Shown here in pieces: positions 56,168 through 64,000 of a DNA stretch of 64,000 bases. The notes below the pieces were generated by a model, which did no database searches, was not told the origin of the DNA, and was given only the letters and a program-made list of their open reading frames with translations. The DNA is taken from positions 1-64,000 of the forward strand of contig NZ_JABEPR010000007.1 of NCBI RefSeq assembly GCF_013044515.1, in the 5' to 3' direction. The translations under genes and the position numbers were made by a program. Positions within the stretch are counted from its first letter, which is position 1; every line of letters begins with the position of its first letter. The DNA is from Sphingomonas sp. ID1715. Lineage in GTDB: Bacteria; Pseudomonadota; Alphaproteobacteria; Sphingomonadales; Sphingomonadaceae.

Positions 56168-57240
56168 CCCGGCTCGCCCTCTCGATCGTCGTGCCCTGCT
56201 TCAACGAGGAAGCGTGCCTGCCAGAGCTGCACCGGCGCCTGTCCGAGGCGGCGCGGGAGACGGTCGGCGCGTCGCACGAAATCGTGCTGGTCAATGACGG
56301 CTCGCGGGATTCGACCTGGCAGGTGATGCAGGCGCTTGCTGCCAGCGATCCGCATCTCGTTGCCATCAACCTGTCGCGCAACCACGGCCATCAGCTGGCG
56401 CTGACCGCCGGGCTCGACCTGGCGGTGGGCGAGCGCATCCTGATCATCGACGCCGACTTGCAGGACCCGCCCGAGCTGCTGCCGGCGATGATGCGCGAGA
56501 TGGACCTGGCGGGCGCCGACGTGGTCTATGGCGTGCGCCGCTCGCGTGAGGGCGAGACGGCGTTCAAGCGCGGCACGGCCAAGCTCTTCTACCGTCTGCT
56601 CTCGCATGCGACCGACACCGAGATTCCCGTGGACACTGGCGACTTCCGCCTGATCAGCCGCCGCGCGCTGGACGTGTTCCTGGCGATGCCGGAACAGGCG
56701 CGCTTCATTCGCGGCATGGTCGCCTGGCTCGGCTTCCGCCAGGTGCCGCTGCCGTACGATCGCGACGAACGCTTTGCGGGCACGACCAATTATCCGCTGC
56801 ACAAGATGCTGCGCTTTGCGCTCGACGCGCTGACCAGCTTCTCATCGACGCCCTTGAAGCTCGCCAGCCATGCCGGGCTGTTGCTGTCCTTCGGATCGCT
56901 GCTGCTGATCGTCTATATCTTCGCCGGCTGGCTGTCGGGCCGCGCGGTCGAGGGCTGGACCTCGCTGATGCTGGTCGTGGTGGCGCTGGGCGCGGTGCAG
57001 ATGTTCGTGCTCGGCGTGATGGGCGAATATCTCGGCCGGCTCTACAGCCAGGCCAAGCAGCGGCCGCTCTATGTGGTGGCGGACATCAGGGGCGCGCGCG
57101 CCGACCGTCAGGCGCGGCTCGGCATCGACGCCTCAGCCGAACGTCCAATGGCGGTGCATCAGGAAGGTCGCGAAGGGCGTGACCAGGACGTTGGGGACGA
57201 TCGGCCACCAGGTCGGGCCGCCGAGCGCCTTTACGAGTAA
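56164..57240 (+). CDS. Family 2 glycosyltransferase (DPM/GtrB-like)
   Basis: 358 residues. GT-A domain with SIVVPCFNEEACLPELH, LVNDGSRDSTW and the DxD in IIDADLQDPPELL (about 100), then ERFAGTTNYPLHKMLRFAL and two C-terminal TM helices ending VMGEYLGRLY. It transfers a sugar to polyprenyl phosphate. The last 36 codons overlap the opposite-strand gtrA-like gene by 108 bp and encode a tail (SAERPMAVHQEGREGR..) foreign to the family. Confidence 0.9.
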   Translation: MTRLALSIVVPCFNEEACLPELHRRLSEAARETVGASHEIVLVNDGSRDSTWQVMQALAASDPHLVAINLSRNHGHQLALTAGLDLAVGERILIIDADLQDPPELLPAMMREMDLAGADVVYGVRRSREGETAFKRGTAKLFYRLLSHATDTEIPVDTGDFRLISRRALDVFLAMPEQARFIRGMVAWLGFRQVPLPYDRDERFAGTTNYPLHKMLRFALDALTSFSSTPLKLASHAGLLLSFGSLLLIVYIFAGWLSGRAVEGWTSLMLVVVALGAVQMFVLGVMGEYLGRLYSQAKQRPLYVVADIRGARADRQARLGIDASAERPMAVHQEGREGRDQDVGDDRPPGRAAERLYE

Positions 57241-57537
57241 CCACACGAAGAAGCTGTTCAGCGCAAAGCCGAACAGGTTCACGGCGATGAAGCGCAGGCT
57301 CATGCCGGCATGATCGTCGCGCGCGCCATGGCCGGCAAAGCTGATCCAGCCATGCGCGAAATAGCCGATCGCGACGCCGATCAGGAAGGCGACGCCGATC
57401 GAGACGTTCGGGTCGAGCCCCGCCCATTCGACGCCGAAATAATAGATGGCCTGGCCGAGCGCGGTGATCAGCGCGCCGATGATGGCGTAGCGGATCAGCT
57501 GGACCGTGGCGGGGGAGTTCAGTTTCTGCAGCAGCAT
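57133..57537 (-). CDS. GtrA-family polyprenyl-phosphate-sugar flippase component
   Basis: 134 residues, four TM helices: LIRYAIIGALITALGQAIYY, SIGVAFLIGVAIGYFAHGW, FIAVNLFGFALNSFFVWLLV, and the family C-terminus ATFLMHRHWTFG. GtrA proteins are thought to flip lipid-linked sugars made by a GtrB-type enzyme, here the convergent GT2. Unusually the pair is encoded head to tail on opposite strands with overlapping ends. Confidence 0.88.
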   Translation of the reverse strand: MLLQKLNSPATVQLIRYAIIGALITALGQAIYYFGVEWAGLDPNVSIGVAFLIGVAIGYFAHGWISFAGHGARDDHAGMSLRFIAVNLFGFALNSFFVWLLVKALGGPTWWPIVPNVLVTPFATFLMHRHWTFG

Positions 57538-57545
57538 ATCAAAAC

Positions 57546-57632
57546 CCGGTTTGGCCTGAGCTTGTCGAAGGCCTCCCTTGTTCTTGGTGCCGAAAGGGGA
57601 AGGGAGGGCTTCGACAAGCTCAGCCCAAACCG
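57546..57632. repeat. Palindromic element family C, copy C2
   Basis: GGTTTGGCCTGAGCTTGTCG on the left and CGACAAGCTCAGCCCAAACC on the right, with an inner GGCCTCCCTT / AAGGGAGGGC pair. It fills the gap between the methyltransferase and the GtrA gene on the minus strand. Same family as C1 (33577-33661). Confidence 0.85.
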
Positions 57633-57643
57633 CTCCGTAGGTA

Positions 57644-58387
57644 TCACCGCAACCGCGCTTCCACCGCAGCCTTGGCCATCGCGATCGGCTTGACCAGCGC
57701 CGGCGGGATCAGGCGCACCATTGCGCGGCGGGCGCGCCAGCGCAGGTCGCCGGAGACTTCGACCGACGCCCCCTCTGGCACCTTCGCGGCGCGGATGCCG
57801 TCGGACAGGCGCTGCGCCCCCGCCTGGTTCGCGTAGATCAGCGTGTTGAAGCGGTACCAGGGCATAATCTCGGCGTCCGCAGCGATGCGCGGGCGCAGCC
57901 AGTCGTAAGCCTGGTAGCCGCGCGCGGCGAACTTGGCGCGCCAATAGCCGAGCGGCTGCTCGTTGACATGATGCTCGCCGCCCTGATGCGGCACGGCGGC
58001 GGAGAAGAGGATGACGTCGCCGTGGCGCGACAGCGAGTCGACGAAGGCCTCGGCACGGCTGGCGGGCAGATGCTCGGCGACTTCCAGCGACTGGACGAGA
58101 TCGAAGCGACGGCCGAGATCGAGCGGCTGCAGCAGGTCGTGCGGCCGGAAGCGCTCCGCGGGAATAGCGAGCCGGTCGCGCGTCACATAGTCCCCGTCGA
58201 CCGCCAGCACGTCGGGGACGCCCGCCGCCATCCACTCCGCCGCCCAGGCGCCGTGGCCGGAGCCGATATCGAGCAGGCTGGCGATCGTCATTTCGCCGAG
58301 CAGCAGCCGCGCGACGGTGCGCGCCGACGCCCGCGAGCCGGCGTCGATATAGTCGTAGAATCCGCCCGAATAGACGTGGTCAGCCAT
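57644..58387 (-). CDS. Class I SAM-dependent methyltransferase
   Basis: 247 residues. SAM motif I LLDIGSGHGAWAAEW (about 39), VDGDYVTRDRL and SLEVAEHLPASRAEAFVDSL (post-I motifs), then HQGGEHHVNEQPLGYWRAKF. This resembles small-molecule or sugar methyltransferases found in glycan clusters. Divergent from the GT-C-like gene at 58446. Substrate unknown. Confidence 0.85.
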   Translation of the reverse strand: MADHVYSGGFYDYIDAGSRASARTVARLLLGEMTIASLLDIGSGHGAWAAEWMAAGVPDVLAVDGDYVTRDRLAIPAERFRPHDLLQPLDLGRRFDLVQSLEVAEHLPASRAEAFVDSLSRHGDVILFSAAVPHQGGEHHVNEQPLGYWRAKFAARGYQAYDWLRPRIAADAEIMPWYRFNTLIYANQAGAQRLSDGIRAAKVPEGASVEVSGDLRWRARRAMVRLIPPALVKPIAMAKAAVEARLR

Positions 58388-58445
58388 TGCTCTTTGCCCT
58401 TCGCGTGCGATCCCCTAATGATCCCGCCAGCTTACTGAAAGAACA

Positions 58446-60218
58446 ATGTCGGCCGACCCGTCCTCCCTGTTCGACCGCCGGTGGCGGCTGCTCGTCGTCA
58501 CGCTGTGGCTGGCGGCGTGCGTCTGGCTGATCTGGTCGCGCTGGGGCAGCATCCACTGGTTCGCGCTGGGCGACACCGACGACAATATGCGGATCGCGCA
58601 GGTGCGCGCCTGGCTGAACGGCCAGGGTTGGTATGATCTGCGCCAGTACAAGCTGAACCCGCCCGTCGGGTTCGACATTCACTGGTCGCGGCTTGTCGAC
58701 CTGCCGATCGCCGGCCTGATCCTGGTCTTCCGCCCGCTGGTTGGCGGTCGGCTCGCCGAGCAGATCGCGGTGACGGTGGCGCCGCTGCTGCCGCTGCTGG
58801 TGGCGCTGTTCAGTGCCGGCCTGGCCGCGCGCCGGCTGATCGATCCGCGCGCGGCGCTGCTCGCGGCGGCGCTGGTGCTGTGCTGCCAGATCGCGCTCGA
58901 CATGTTCCGGCCGCTGCGCATCGATCATCATGGCTGGCAGCTCGCCTTCCTGCTGGTGACCATCGCCGGCCTGGCCGACCCGCAACGCATCCGCGGCGGC
59001 ATCACGGTCGGCGTCGCGAGCGCGCTGTCGCTGGTGATCGGGCTCGAGCTGCTGCCCTATATCGCGGTGGCCGGCGCCTCGATCGGCCTGCGCTGGATCG
59101 TGCACCGCGAGGCGAGCCCGCGGCTATTTTCCTATGCCGCGACTTTCGGCCTCGCCTCCGCGATCGGCTTCGGCCTGTTCGCCAGCTATGCGAACCGCGC
59201 GCCGGTCTGCGACGCCTTGTCACCGGTCTGGCTCTCGACCGTGCTGGTCGGCTGCGCGAGCCTGCTGGCGCTGACCCTGCTCAACCCGGCGCGTTGGGAG
59301 CTGAGGCTCGCCACGGCGGTGCTCGCCGCCAGCGCCGTCGCGGCCTTCTACTGGCTGTCATGGCCGCACTGCCGCGGGCGGCTCGAGGGCGTGTCGCCGG
59401 AGCTCTACAAATTATGGCTGTCGAACGTGCGTGAGGCGCGGCCGATCTATGCCCAGAACGCGCAGACGATCGTCGCGACCTTGATGTTGCCGGCGATCGG
59501 CTTGGTCGGCGCCGCCTGGGGAATCTGGCGCGCCCGGGGGCAGGAGGTCGTGTTCTGCTGGCTGTCGATCGTGGTGCTGTCGCTCTTTTCGGTCGGCATG
59601 CTGTTCTGGCAGGTGCGCGCCGGGCCTGCGGCGCAGCTGATCGGCGCAGTCGGCGCGGCGTTCCTCGGCTGGCATCTGGTGCGCTGGTTCGGCTCCTCGC
59701 AGCGGATGCTGGTGCGCGTGTTCGGCGTGGTCGGCGCGTTCCTGCTCGTTTCCGGTATCGCAAGCTATCTCGCCTTCCCCTTCCTGCCGAAGGAGAAGAA
59801 GAACGAGGCCTATTGGAAGAAGGTCACCGCCGCCAATCGCCGCTGCCCGACCCTGCCGGCGCTGCACCCGATCGCGCTGATGCCGGCGACGACGATCTTC
59901 ACCTTCGCCGATCTCGGGCCGCGGATCATCGCGGTGACGCATCACAAGGCGGTCGCCGGACCCTATCACCGCAACGGCCAGGCGATCCTGGACGTGCATC
60001 ACGCGTTCGACGGCGCGCCGGACCAGGCGCGGGCGATCGCCAGGCGGCATGGCGCGACCTTGCTGCTGGTCTGCCCCTTCTTCGCCGAATCGACCGTCTA
60101 TCGGGCGCGCAGCCCGAACGGCTTCTATGCCCGGCTGGAGCGCGGCGAGCGCTTCCCCTGGCTGGAGCCGGTGAAGCTGCCGAAGAACTCGCCTTACTGG
60201 CTGTGGCGGATCAGGTGA
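58446..60218 (+). CDS. GT-C-like polytopic membrane protein (paralogue of 52875 gene)
   Basis: 590 residues, about 12 TM helices and a soluble C-terminal domain. Motifs shared with the 52875-54686 protein: DTDDNMRIAQVRAWLNGQ after TM1, DIHWSRLVDLP, LRIDHHGWQLAF and VAGPYHRNGQAI. The pre-TM1 segment is only about 14 residues (MSADPSSLFDRRWR), contrasting with the repeat-derived N-terminus of the paralogue. Probably a lipid-linked sugar glycosyltransferase or oligosaccharyltransferase relative; activity is inferred. Confidence 0.78.
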   Translation: MSADPSSLFDRRWRLLVVTLWLAACVWLIWSRWGSIHWFALGDTDDNMRIAQVRAWLNGQGWYDLRQYKLNPPVGFDIHWSRLVDLPIAGLILVFRPLVGGRLAEQIAVTVAPLLPLLVALFSAGLAARRLIDPRAALLAAALVLCCQIALDMFRPLRIDHHGWQLAFLLVTIAGLADPQRIRGGITVGVASALSLVIGLELLPYIAVAGASIGLRWIVHREASPRLFSYAATFGLASAIGFGLFASYANRAPVCDALSPVWLSTVLVGCASLLALTLLNPARWELRLATAVLAASAVAAFYWLSWPHCRGRLEGVSPELYKLWLSNVREARPIYAQNAQTIVATLMLPAIGLVGAAWGIWRARGQEVVFCWLSIVVLSLFSVGMLFWQVRAGPAAQLIGAVGAAFLGWHLVRWFGSSQRMLVRVFGVVGAFLLVSGIASYLAFPFLPKEKKNEAYWKKVTAANRRCPTLPALHPIALMPATTIFTFADLGPRIIAVTHHKAVAGPYHRNGQAILDVHHAFDGAPDQARAIARRHGATLLLVCPFFAESTVYRARSPNGFYARLERGERFPWLEPVKLPKNSPYWLWRIR

Positions 60219-60831
60219 GTGCCGCGCGCACGCCGTCGATCACGAACTGAACGGCAAGCGCGGCCAGCACCACGCCGAGGATACGCGTGATCATCGCTTC
60301 CAGCCGGTACCCGAGCAGGCGCATCAAGGGGCCGGCGAGCAGCAGGGCAAGCAGGGTCAGCACGAGCACCAGGGCGAGCGCGGCGAGCACGGTCAGGTCC
60401 TGCTCGAGCCCTTCCGCGCGCGAGGTGAGCAGCATGGCCGAGGCGATGGATCCGGGACCCGCGATCATCGGAATGCCCATCGGGAAGATGGAAATGTCCT
60501 CGTGCGCTGGCTGCGCCTTCACGTCTTCGGCGCGCGTCTCGCGGCGCTGCTGACGCCGTTCGAAGACCATTTCGAGCGCGATCAGGAACAGCATGATGCC
60601 GCCGGCGATGCGGAACGCGTCGAGGCTGATGCCGAGCGCGCGCAAAAAGGCTTCGCCGACCAGCGCGAACACGACCAGGATCGCGCCCGCGACGCCGACC
60701 GAGCGCAGCGCCATCGCGCGGCGATGCTGCCCGGTCGCACCGCTCGTCAGGCTGGCGAAGATCGGCGCGCAGCCGGGTGGATCGATCACCACGAACAAGG
60801 TGGCGAAGGCGGAGATGAAGAGTTCTAGCAC
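60211..60831 (-). CDS. MarC-family integral membrane protein
   Basis: 206 residues, six TM helices. Family motifs: FVVIDPPGCAPIFASLT and ISIFPMGIPMIAGPGSIAS. MarC (UPF0056) proteins are inner-membrane proteins of unknown transport role; the old antibiotic resistance link has been withdrawn. Its 3' end overlaps the convergent GT-C-like gene by 8 bp. Confidence 0.9.
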   Translation of the reverse strand: MLELFISAFATLFVVIDPPGCAPIFASLTSGATGQHRRAMALRSVGVAGAILVVFALVGEAFLRALGISLDAFRIAGGIMLFLIALEMVFERRQQRRETRAEDVKAQPAHEDISIFPMGIPMIAGPGSIASAMLLTSRAEGLEQDLTVLAALALVLVLTLLALLLAGPLMRLLGYRLEAMITRILGVVLAALAVQFVIDGVRAALT

Positions 60832-60845
60832 GCGTGCTTACCTAC

Positions 60846-60926
60846 TCCGCTCGTCCCGAGCGAAGTCGAGGGGCGGATGTGACGAGTCCGTGCCAGCGCC
60901 CCTCGACTACGCTCGGGACGAGCGAG
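60846..60926. repeat. Palindromic element family B (long variant), copy B4
   Basis: CGCTCGTCCCGAGCGAAGTC and GACTACGCTCGGGACGAGCG arms with inner AGGGGCG / CGCCCCT. It sits between the folD stop and the marC start on the minus strand, a probable transcription-unit boundary. Same family as B3 and B5. Confidence 0.85.
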
Positions 60927-60930
60927 TTGG

Positions 60931-61824
60931 TCACAGGTCGGGAGAAACATCCACGCCCTCCCGCCGGCACGCGCTCACCAGCGTATTCCGCAGCAGCACG
61001 GCGATCGTCATCGGGCCGACGCCCTTGGGCACCGGCGTGATCGCGCCGGCGACGGGCAAGGCGCTGTCGAAATCGACGTCGCCCACCAGGCGGGTCTTGC
61101 CCGGCTCGGCGGCGGGGACGCGGTTGATGCCGACGTCGATCACGGTCGCGCCGGGCTTCAGCCAGTCGCCCTTCACCATCTGCGGGCGGCCGACGGCGGC
61201 GACGACGATGTCGGCGCGGCGGACGACTTCCGGCAGGTCGCGGGTGCGGCTGTGCGCGATTGTGACGGTGCAGCTTTCGCGCAGCAGCAGCGCCGCCATC
61301 GGCTTGCCGACAATGTTCGAACGGCCGATCACCACGGCGTCGAGGCCTGACAGGTCGCCCAGCCGATCCTTGAGCAGCATCAGGCAGCCGAGCGGCGTGC
61401 AGGGGACGAAGCCGTCGAGCCCGCTGGCGAGCCGGCCGGCGTTGACGGGGTGGAAGCCGTCGACGTCCTTGGTCGGATCGATCGTCTCGATCACCGCCTG
61501 CTCGTCGATCTGTTTGGGAAGTGGCAGCTGGACGAGGATGCCGTCGACCGCGGGATCGGCGTTCAGCCGGCGGACCAGCGCGAGCAGATCGTCCTGCGCG
61601 GTGTCGGCCGGCAGTCTGTGTTCGAAGCTGAGCATGCCGGCTTCGACCGTGGCCTTGCCCTTGGAGCGGACATAGACCTGGCTGGCGGGGTCTTCGCCGA
61701 CCAGCACCACGGCAAGGCCCGGCGCGCGGCCCGCCTGATTGCGGAAGGTTGCGACGCCGTCCGCGACCCGTCCGCGCAGGCCGGCGGCGAAACCGGCACC
61801 GTCGATGACCGCGGCCTGGCTCAC
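60931..61824 (-). CDS. folD: Methylenetetrahydrofolate dehydrogenase/cyclohydrolase
   Basis: 297 residues. The catalytic YVRSKGKA lysine (about 54-56), [24 protein letters not shown] and the C-terminal [11 protein letters not shown] (usually PGGVGPMT) are present. It interconverts 5,10-methylene-, methenyl- and 10-formyl-THF, the last supplying PurH. Overlaps the yggT-type gene by ATGA, so it is the distal gene of the minus-strand operon. Confidence 0.96.
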   Translation of the reverse strand: MSQAAVIDGAGFAAGLRGRVADGVATFRNQAGRAPGLAVVLVGEDPASQVYVRSKGKATVEAGMLSFEHRLPADTAQDDLLALVRRLNADPAVDGILVQLPLPKQIDEQAVIETIDPTKDVDGFHPVNAGRLASGLDGFVPCTPLGCLMLLKDRLGDLSGLDAVVIGRSNIVGKPMAALLLRESCTVTIAHSRTRDLPEVVRRADIVVAAVGRPQMVKGDWLKPGATVIDVGINRVPAAEPGKTRLVGDVDFDSALPVAGAITPVPKGVGPMTIAVLLRNTLVSACRREGVDVSPDL

Positions 61825-62126
61825 ATCGATGCGGCGATCATCGGCGTGAAGATCGCCGGCAGCACGATGCTCTGCAGGATGATGATGAGGAGCAGCACGA
61901 CGAGCGGCGACAGGTCGAGCGCGCCCAGATCCGGCATGATCCGCCGGATCGGCCGGTAGAGCGGCGCGGTCATGCGATCGAGGGCGATCAGCACCGTGCG
62001 CACGAAGTCGCTGTGCATGTTGATGACGTTGAACGCGACCAGCCAGGACAGCACCGCCTGGATGATGATGATCCAGCGGGCGACCGTCAGCAGCAGGTCG
62101 AGGATTTGATAGATGACGAGGGCCAT
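61821..62126 (-). CDS. YggT-family membrane protein
   Basis: 101 residues, two long hydrophobic segments around the family motif [20 protein letters not shown] with [16 protein letters not shown]. YggT proteins are inner-membrane proteins of unresolved function, linked to osmotic or cell-division phenotypes. Coupled to folD (ATGA), 22 bp after argB. Confidence 0.9.
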   Translation of the reverse strand: MALVIYQILDLLLTVARWIIIIQAVLSWLVAFNVINMHSDFVRTVLIALDRMTAPLYRPIRRIMPDLGALDLSPLVVLLLIIILQSIVLPAIFTPMIAASM

Positions 62127-62148
62127 GGCAGCTCCCTAGCCTAGACGG

Positions 62149-63054
62149 TCACACCCGCACCAGCGTGCCGACGCCGGCCTTGGTGAAGATTTCGAGCAGC
62201 ACCGCATGCGGGACCCGTCCGTCGAGGATGACGGCGGCGTCGACGCCCTGGCCGACGGCATGCAGGCAGGTTTCGAGCTTCGGGATCATGCCGCCGCTGA
62301 TCGTCCCGTCCTCGCGCAGCCGCTGGATGTCGGCGGGATTGAGGTCGGTCAGCAGCTGCCCCTGTTTGTCGAGCACGCCGGCGACGTCGGTCAGCAGGAA
62401 GAGGCGTGCGGCGCCCAGCGCGGCGGCAATCGAGCCCGCCATGGTGTCGGCGTTGATATTATAGGTCTCGCCCTTTTCGCCCAGGCCGATCGGAGCGACC
62501 ACCGGGATCATGCCGGCCGCCTCGATATGCTGGATGAGCTTGGCGTCAACGGCGGTCGGCGTCCCGACAAAGCCGAGATCCACCGGCAATTCTTCGTCGG
62601 TTTCCGGGTCGTAGACCGAATGCTCCAGCTTCACCGCCCGAACGAATTTGCCGTCCTTGCCAGAAATGCCGACCGCGCTGCCGCCTGCCTGGCCGATCAA
62701 CGCGACCAGTTCCTTGTTGATTGCGCCGGACAGGACCATTTCGGCGACGTCCGCGGTCTGCTCGTCGGTGACGCGAAGGCCATCGACGAACTCCGACTTC
62801 ACGCCCAGCTTTTTCAGCATCGAGCCGATCTGCGGGCCGCCGCCATGCACGACGACCGGATTGATGCCGACCGCCTTCAGCAGCACGATGTCTTCGGCAA
62901 AGCTCATCGCGACGCTGGGGTCGCCCATCGCGTGGCCGCCATATTTCACGACGAAAGTCTGGCCGGCATAGCGCTGCATATAGGGCAGCGCCTCGATCAG
63001 GATCTCCGCGCGGGAGATGAGGCTGGCAGAGTCGGTCACGGGCCTGATCCTCAC
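62149..63054 (-). CDS. argB: Acetylglutamate kinase
   Basis: 301 residues. [21 protein letters not shown] and [16 protein letters not shown] are amino-acid-kinase signatures; LPYMQRYAG precedes the first strand as in arginine-sensitive cyclic enzymes. It phosphorylates N-acetylglutamate. GTG at 63054 overlaps the stop of the transporter gene (GTGA); a second GTG five codons in is possible. Confidence 0.95.
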   Translation of the reverse strand: MRIRPVTDSASLISRAEILIEALPYMQRYAGQTFVVKYGGHAMGDPSVAMSFAEDIVLLKAVGINPVVVHGGGPQIGSMLKKLGVKSEFVDGLRVTDEQTADVAEMVLSGAINKELVALIGQAGGSAVGISGKDGKFVRAVKLEHSVYDPETDEELPVDLGFVGTPTAVDAKLIQHIEAAGMIPVVAPIGLGEKGETYNINADTMAGSIAAALGAARLFLLTDVAGVLDKQGQLLTDLNPADIQRLREDGTISGGMIPKLETCLHAVGQGVDAAVILDGRVPHAVLLEIFTKAGVGTLVRV

Positions 63055-63698
63055 TTGCCGTCGAGCCGCCGCCCGAGCGCGACGAAGAGATAGATGACCG
63101 GCGGCACGAGCAGCGCGGACAGCACCACCTTGGCGAGCATCTGGCCGAGCAGCAGCTGGCCGATCGGAAACACGCCGAGAAAGGCGATACTGACGAACAA
63201 CAGGGTGTCGACGACCTGGCTGAGCACCGAGGCGAGGCCGGCGCGGAACCAGAGGAGTCTGCCTCCTTCCTTGCCTTTCAGCGCCGAGAAGATGGTGACG
63301 TTAAGCGTCTGCGAAATGCCATAGGCGACGATGCCGCCGAGCCAGATGCGCGGCGTGCCGCCCATGATCATCTGGAAGGCGTCGCGGCGGGCCGGGTCCA
63401 TCTCGGGCGAGGCGGGCACGGCCAGCACGACGATCGACAGCAGCAGCGACACGATGAGCGGCACGAAGCCGATCTGCACCAGTCGGTTGGCGATGGCCCG
63501 ACCGTGCAGCTCGGCAACCGCGCTGGAGGTGACGACGAGCAGCAGGAAGGCGAAGATGCCGGCCTCTACTGCCAGCGGCCCCAGCGCGACCTGCTTGTTG
63601 CCCAGCACGCCCGCGATGCAGACCATGCCGCCATAGAAGATCGAGAAAGCGAAAAGCGAGGGCGGAATGGCGCGCGACTGCGCGGCGGGTTCGAGCAT
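63051..63698 (-). CDS. Queuosine precursor transporter (YhhQ/VUT family)
   Basis: About 215 residues from ATG 63698, six TM helices. Family motifs: [16 protein letters not shown]-like [35 protein letters not shown] and [18 protein letters not shown]-like [18 protein letters not shown]. YhhQ imports 7-cyano-/7-aminomethyl-7-deazaguanine; with QueE also encoded here, the strain may both make and salvage precursors. The start is chosen by hydrophobicity; the ribosome site is weak. Confidence 0.85.
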   Translation of the reverse strand: MLEPAAQSRAIPPSLFAFSIFYGGMVCIAGVLGNKQVALGPLAVEAGIFAFLLLVVTSSAVAELHGRAIANRLVQIGFVPLIVSLLLSIVVLAVPASPEMDPARRDAFQMIMGGTPRIWLGGIVAYGISQTLNVTIFSALKGKEGGRLLWFRAGLASVLSQVVDTLLFVSIAFLGVFPIGQLLLGQMLAKVVLSALLVPPVIYLFVALGRRLDGK

Positions 63699-63740
63699 TT
63701 GGGGCTGGTAGAGGGTTTGTGTTAGTTGTGAAAGAGAGTC

Positions 63741-63819
63741 GCTCGTCCTGAGCGGAGTGCGCAGCACGCAGTCGAAGGGCGCCGGCACCGCGCCCCTCGA
63801 CTTCGCTCGGGACGAGCGA
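63741..63819. repeat. Palindromic element family B (long variant), copy B5
   Basis: CGCTCGTCCTGAGCGGAGTG and GACTTCGCTCGGGACGAGCG arms with an inner AAGGGCG/CGCCCCT pair and a small extra hairpin (GTGCGCAGCACGCA) in the left arm. It separates the transporter from the partial gene at the right edge. Confidence 0.85.
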
Positions 63820-63828
63820 ACATTTCCT

Positions 63829-64000
63829 CTACTTCTCCACCCCCTTCATCTTCCCCCATTGCCTGGCCGCGGTGTAGCCGAGATAGCCCGTGCCGAAGAG
63901 CGCGTAGAGCGGCTCGGGGAGGCCGTTCAGATAGGCGGTCATGCCGTGGGCAAGCGCCTCGGCGGTCGCGGGCGACAGCGCCGAGAGCAGGCCCATCGGA
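63829..64000 (-). CDS. Partial gene: C-terminus of a small membrane, possibly 3TM holin-like, protein
   Basis: Open from the window edge to a TAG at 63829-63831. The last 56 residues include PATAEALAHGMTAYLNGLPE, a hydrophobic LYALFGTGYLGYTAA and a basic end (RQWGKMKGVEK). A short helix followed by a KxKG tail recalls the C-terminus of the gene-transfer-agent-type 3TM holins of alphaproteobacteria. Too little is visible to be sure; the start lies beyond the window. Confidence 0.45.
   Translation of the reverse strand, partial: PMGLLSALSPATAEALAHGMTAYLNGLPEPLYALFGTGYLGYTAARQWGKMKGVEK

Overview
The window reads as a chromosomal segment of a GC-rich alphaproteobacterium, most likely a sphingomonad (Sphingomonas or a close relative). 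This rests on the 23S-5S-tRNA-fMet order of the rRNA operon tail, the strong G/C third-position bias, a match to the alphaproteobacterial EcfG stress promoter (GGAAC-N17-CGTT), neighbourhoods such as gpsA-tsaD divergent from hemC-hemD, an SDHAF4-type gene beside rsmB, and dense intergenic palindromes. No CRISPR array, integrase, IS transposase or complete prophage is visible; the only phage-like item is a holin-like fragment at the right edge.

Layout. 1-415: rRNA operon tail (spacer, 5S, tRNA-fMet). 455-10230: small envelope and stress proteins (two glycine-zipper or membrane mini-proteins and an EcfG-driven pair of overlapping acidic proteins), a 2OG-Fe(II) oxygenase, tRNA-Gln, a TelA/XpaC-like pair, an M15 peptidase, a DMT exporter with an arginase-family enzyme, and an ADH/Gfo-Idh pair. 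10299-19084: hybrid sensor kinase, polA, a CPA1 antiporter and a flippase-like polysaccharide exporter. 19160-31482: core housekeeping (purH, mntP, a heparinase-like protein, rpe, rsmB, an SDHAF4-like protein, a retropepsin-like protease, gpsA, tsaD, hemC, hemD, a mitofilin/HemX-like protein, queE). 31483-32781: a less GC-rich accessory patch with three small unknown genes and a 9-bp tandem repeat.

32782-48153 is a large acyl-CoA catabolic island: acyl-CoA synthetase, two crotonase-type activities, two hotdog thioesterases, four SDRs, an MDR dehydrogenase, two transporters (one frameshifted), an ACAD11-like acyl-CoA dehydrogenase and, separately, an ACAD11-like kinase. The last two resemble the two halves of animal ACAD11. 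That suggests phosphorylation and elimination of 4-hydroxyacyl-CoAs before beta-oxidation by the bifunctional FadB/FadJ-like enzyme. No thiolase is present in the window.

48212-64000: a cytochrome b/molybdopterin oxidoreductase pair, a cyclopropane-fatty-acid synthase-like enzyme, argG, a membrane glycosylation cluster (two paralogous GT-C-like proteins, a third multi-TM protein, GT2, GtrA, a methyltransferase), marC, and a folD-yggT-argB-queuosine-precursor-transporter operon.

The most unusual observation concerns one family of about 127-130 bp nested palindromes present three times. In two copies it sits directly after a GTG start codon that overlaps the upstream stop, so the palindrome is read as the N-terminus of a membrane or exported protein. 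At least five other palindrome families are scattered between genes, some abutting start codons. Three convergent gene pairs also share a palindromic four-base stop (TTAA or CTAG).
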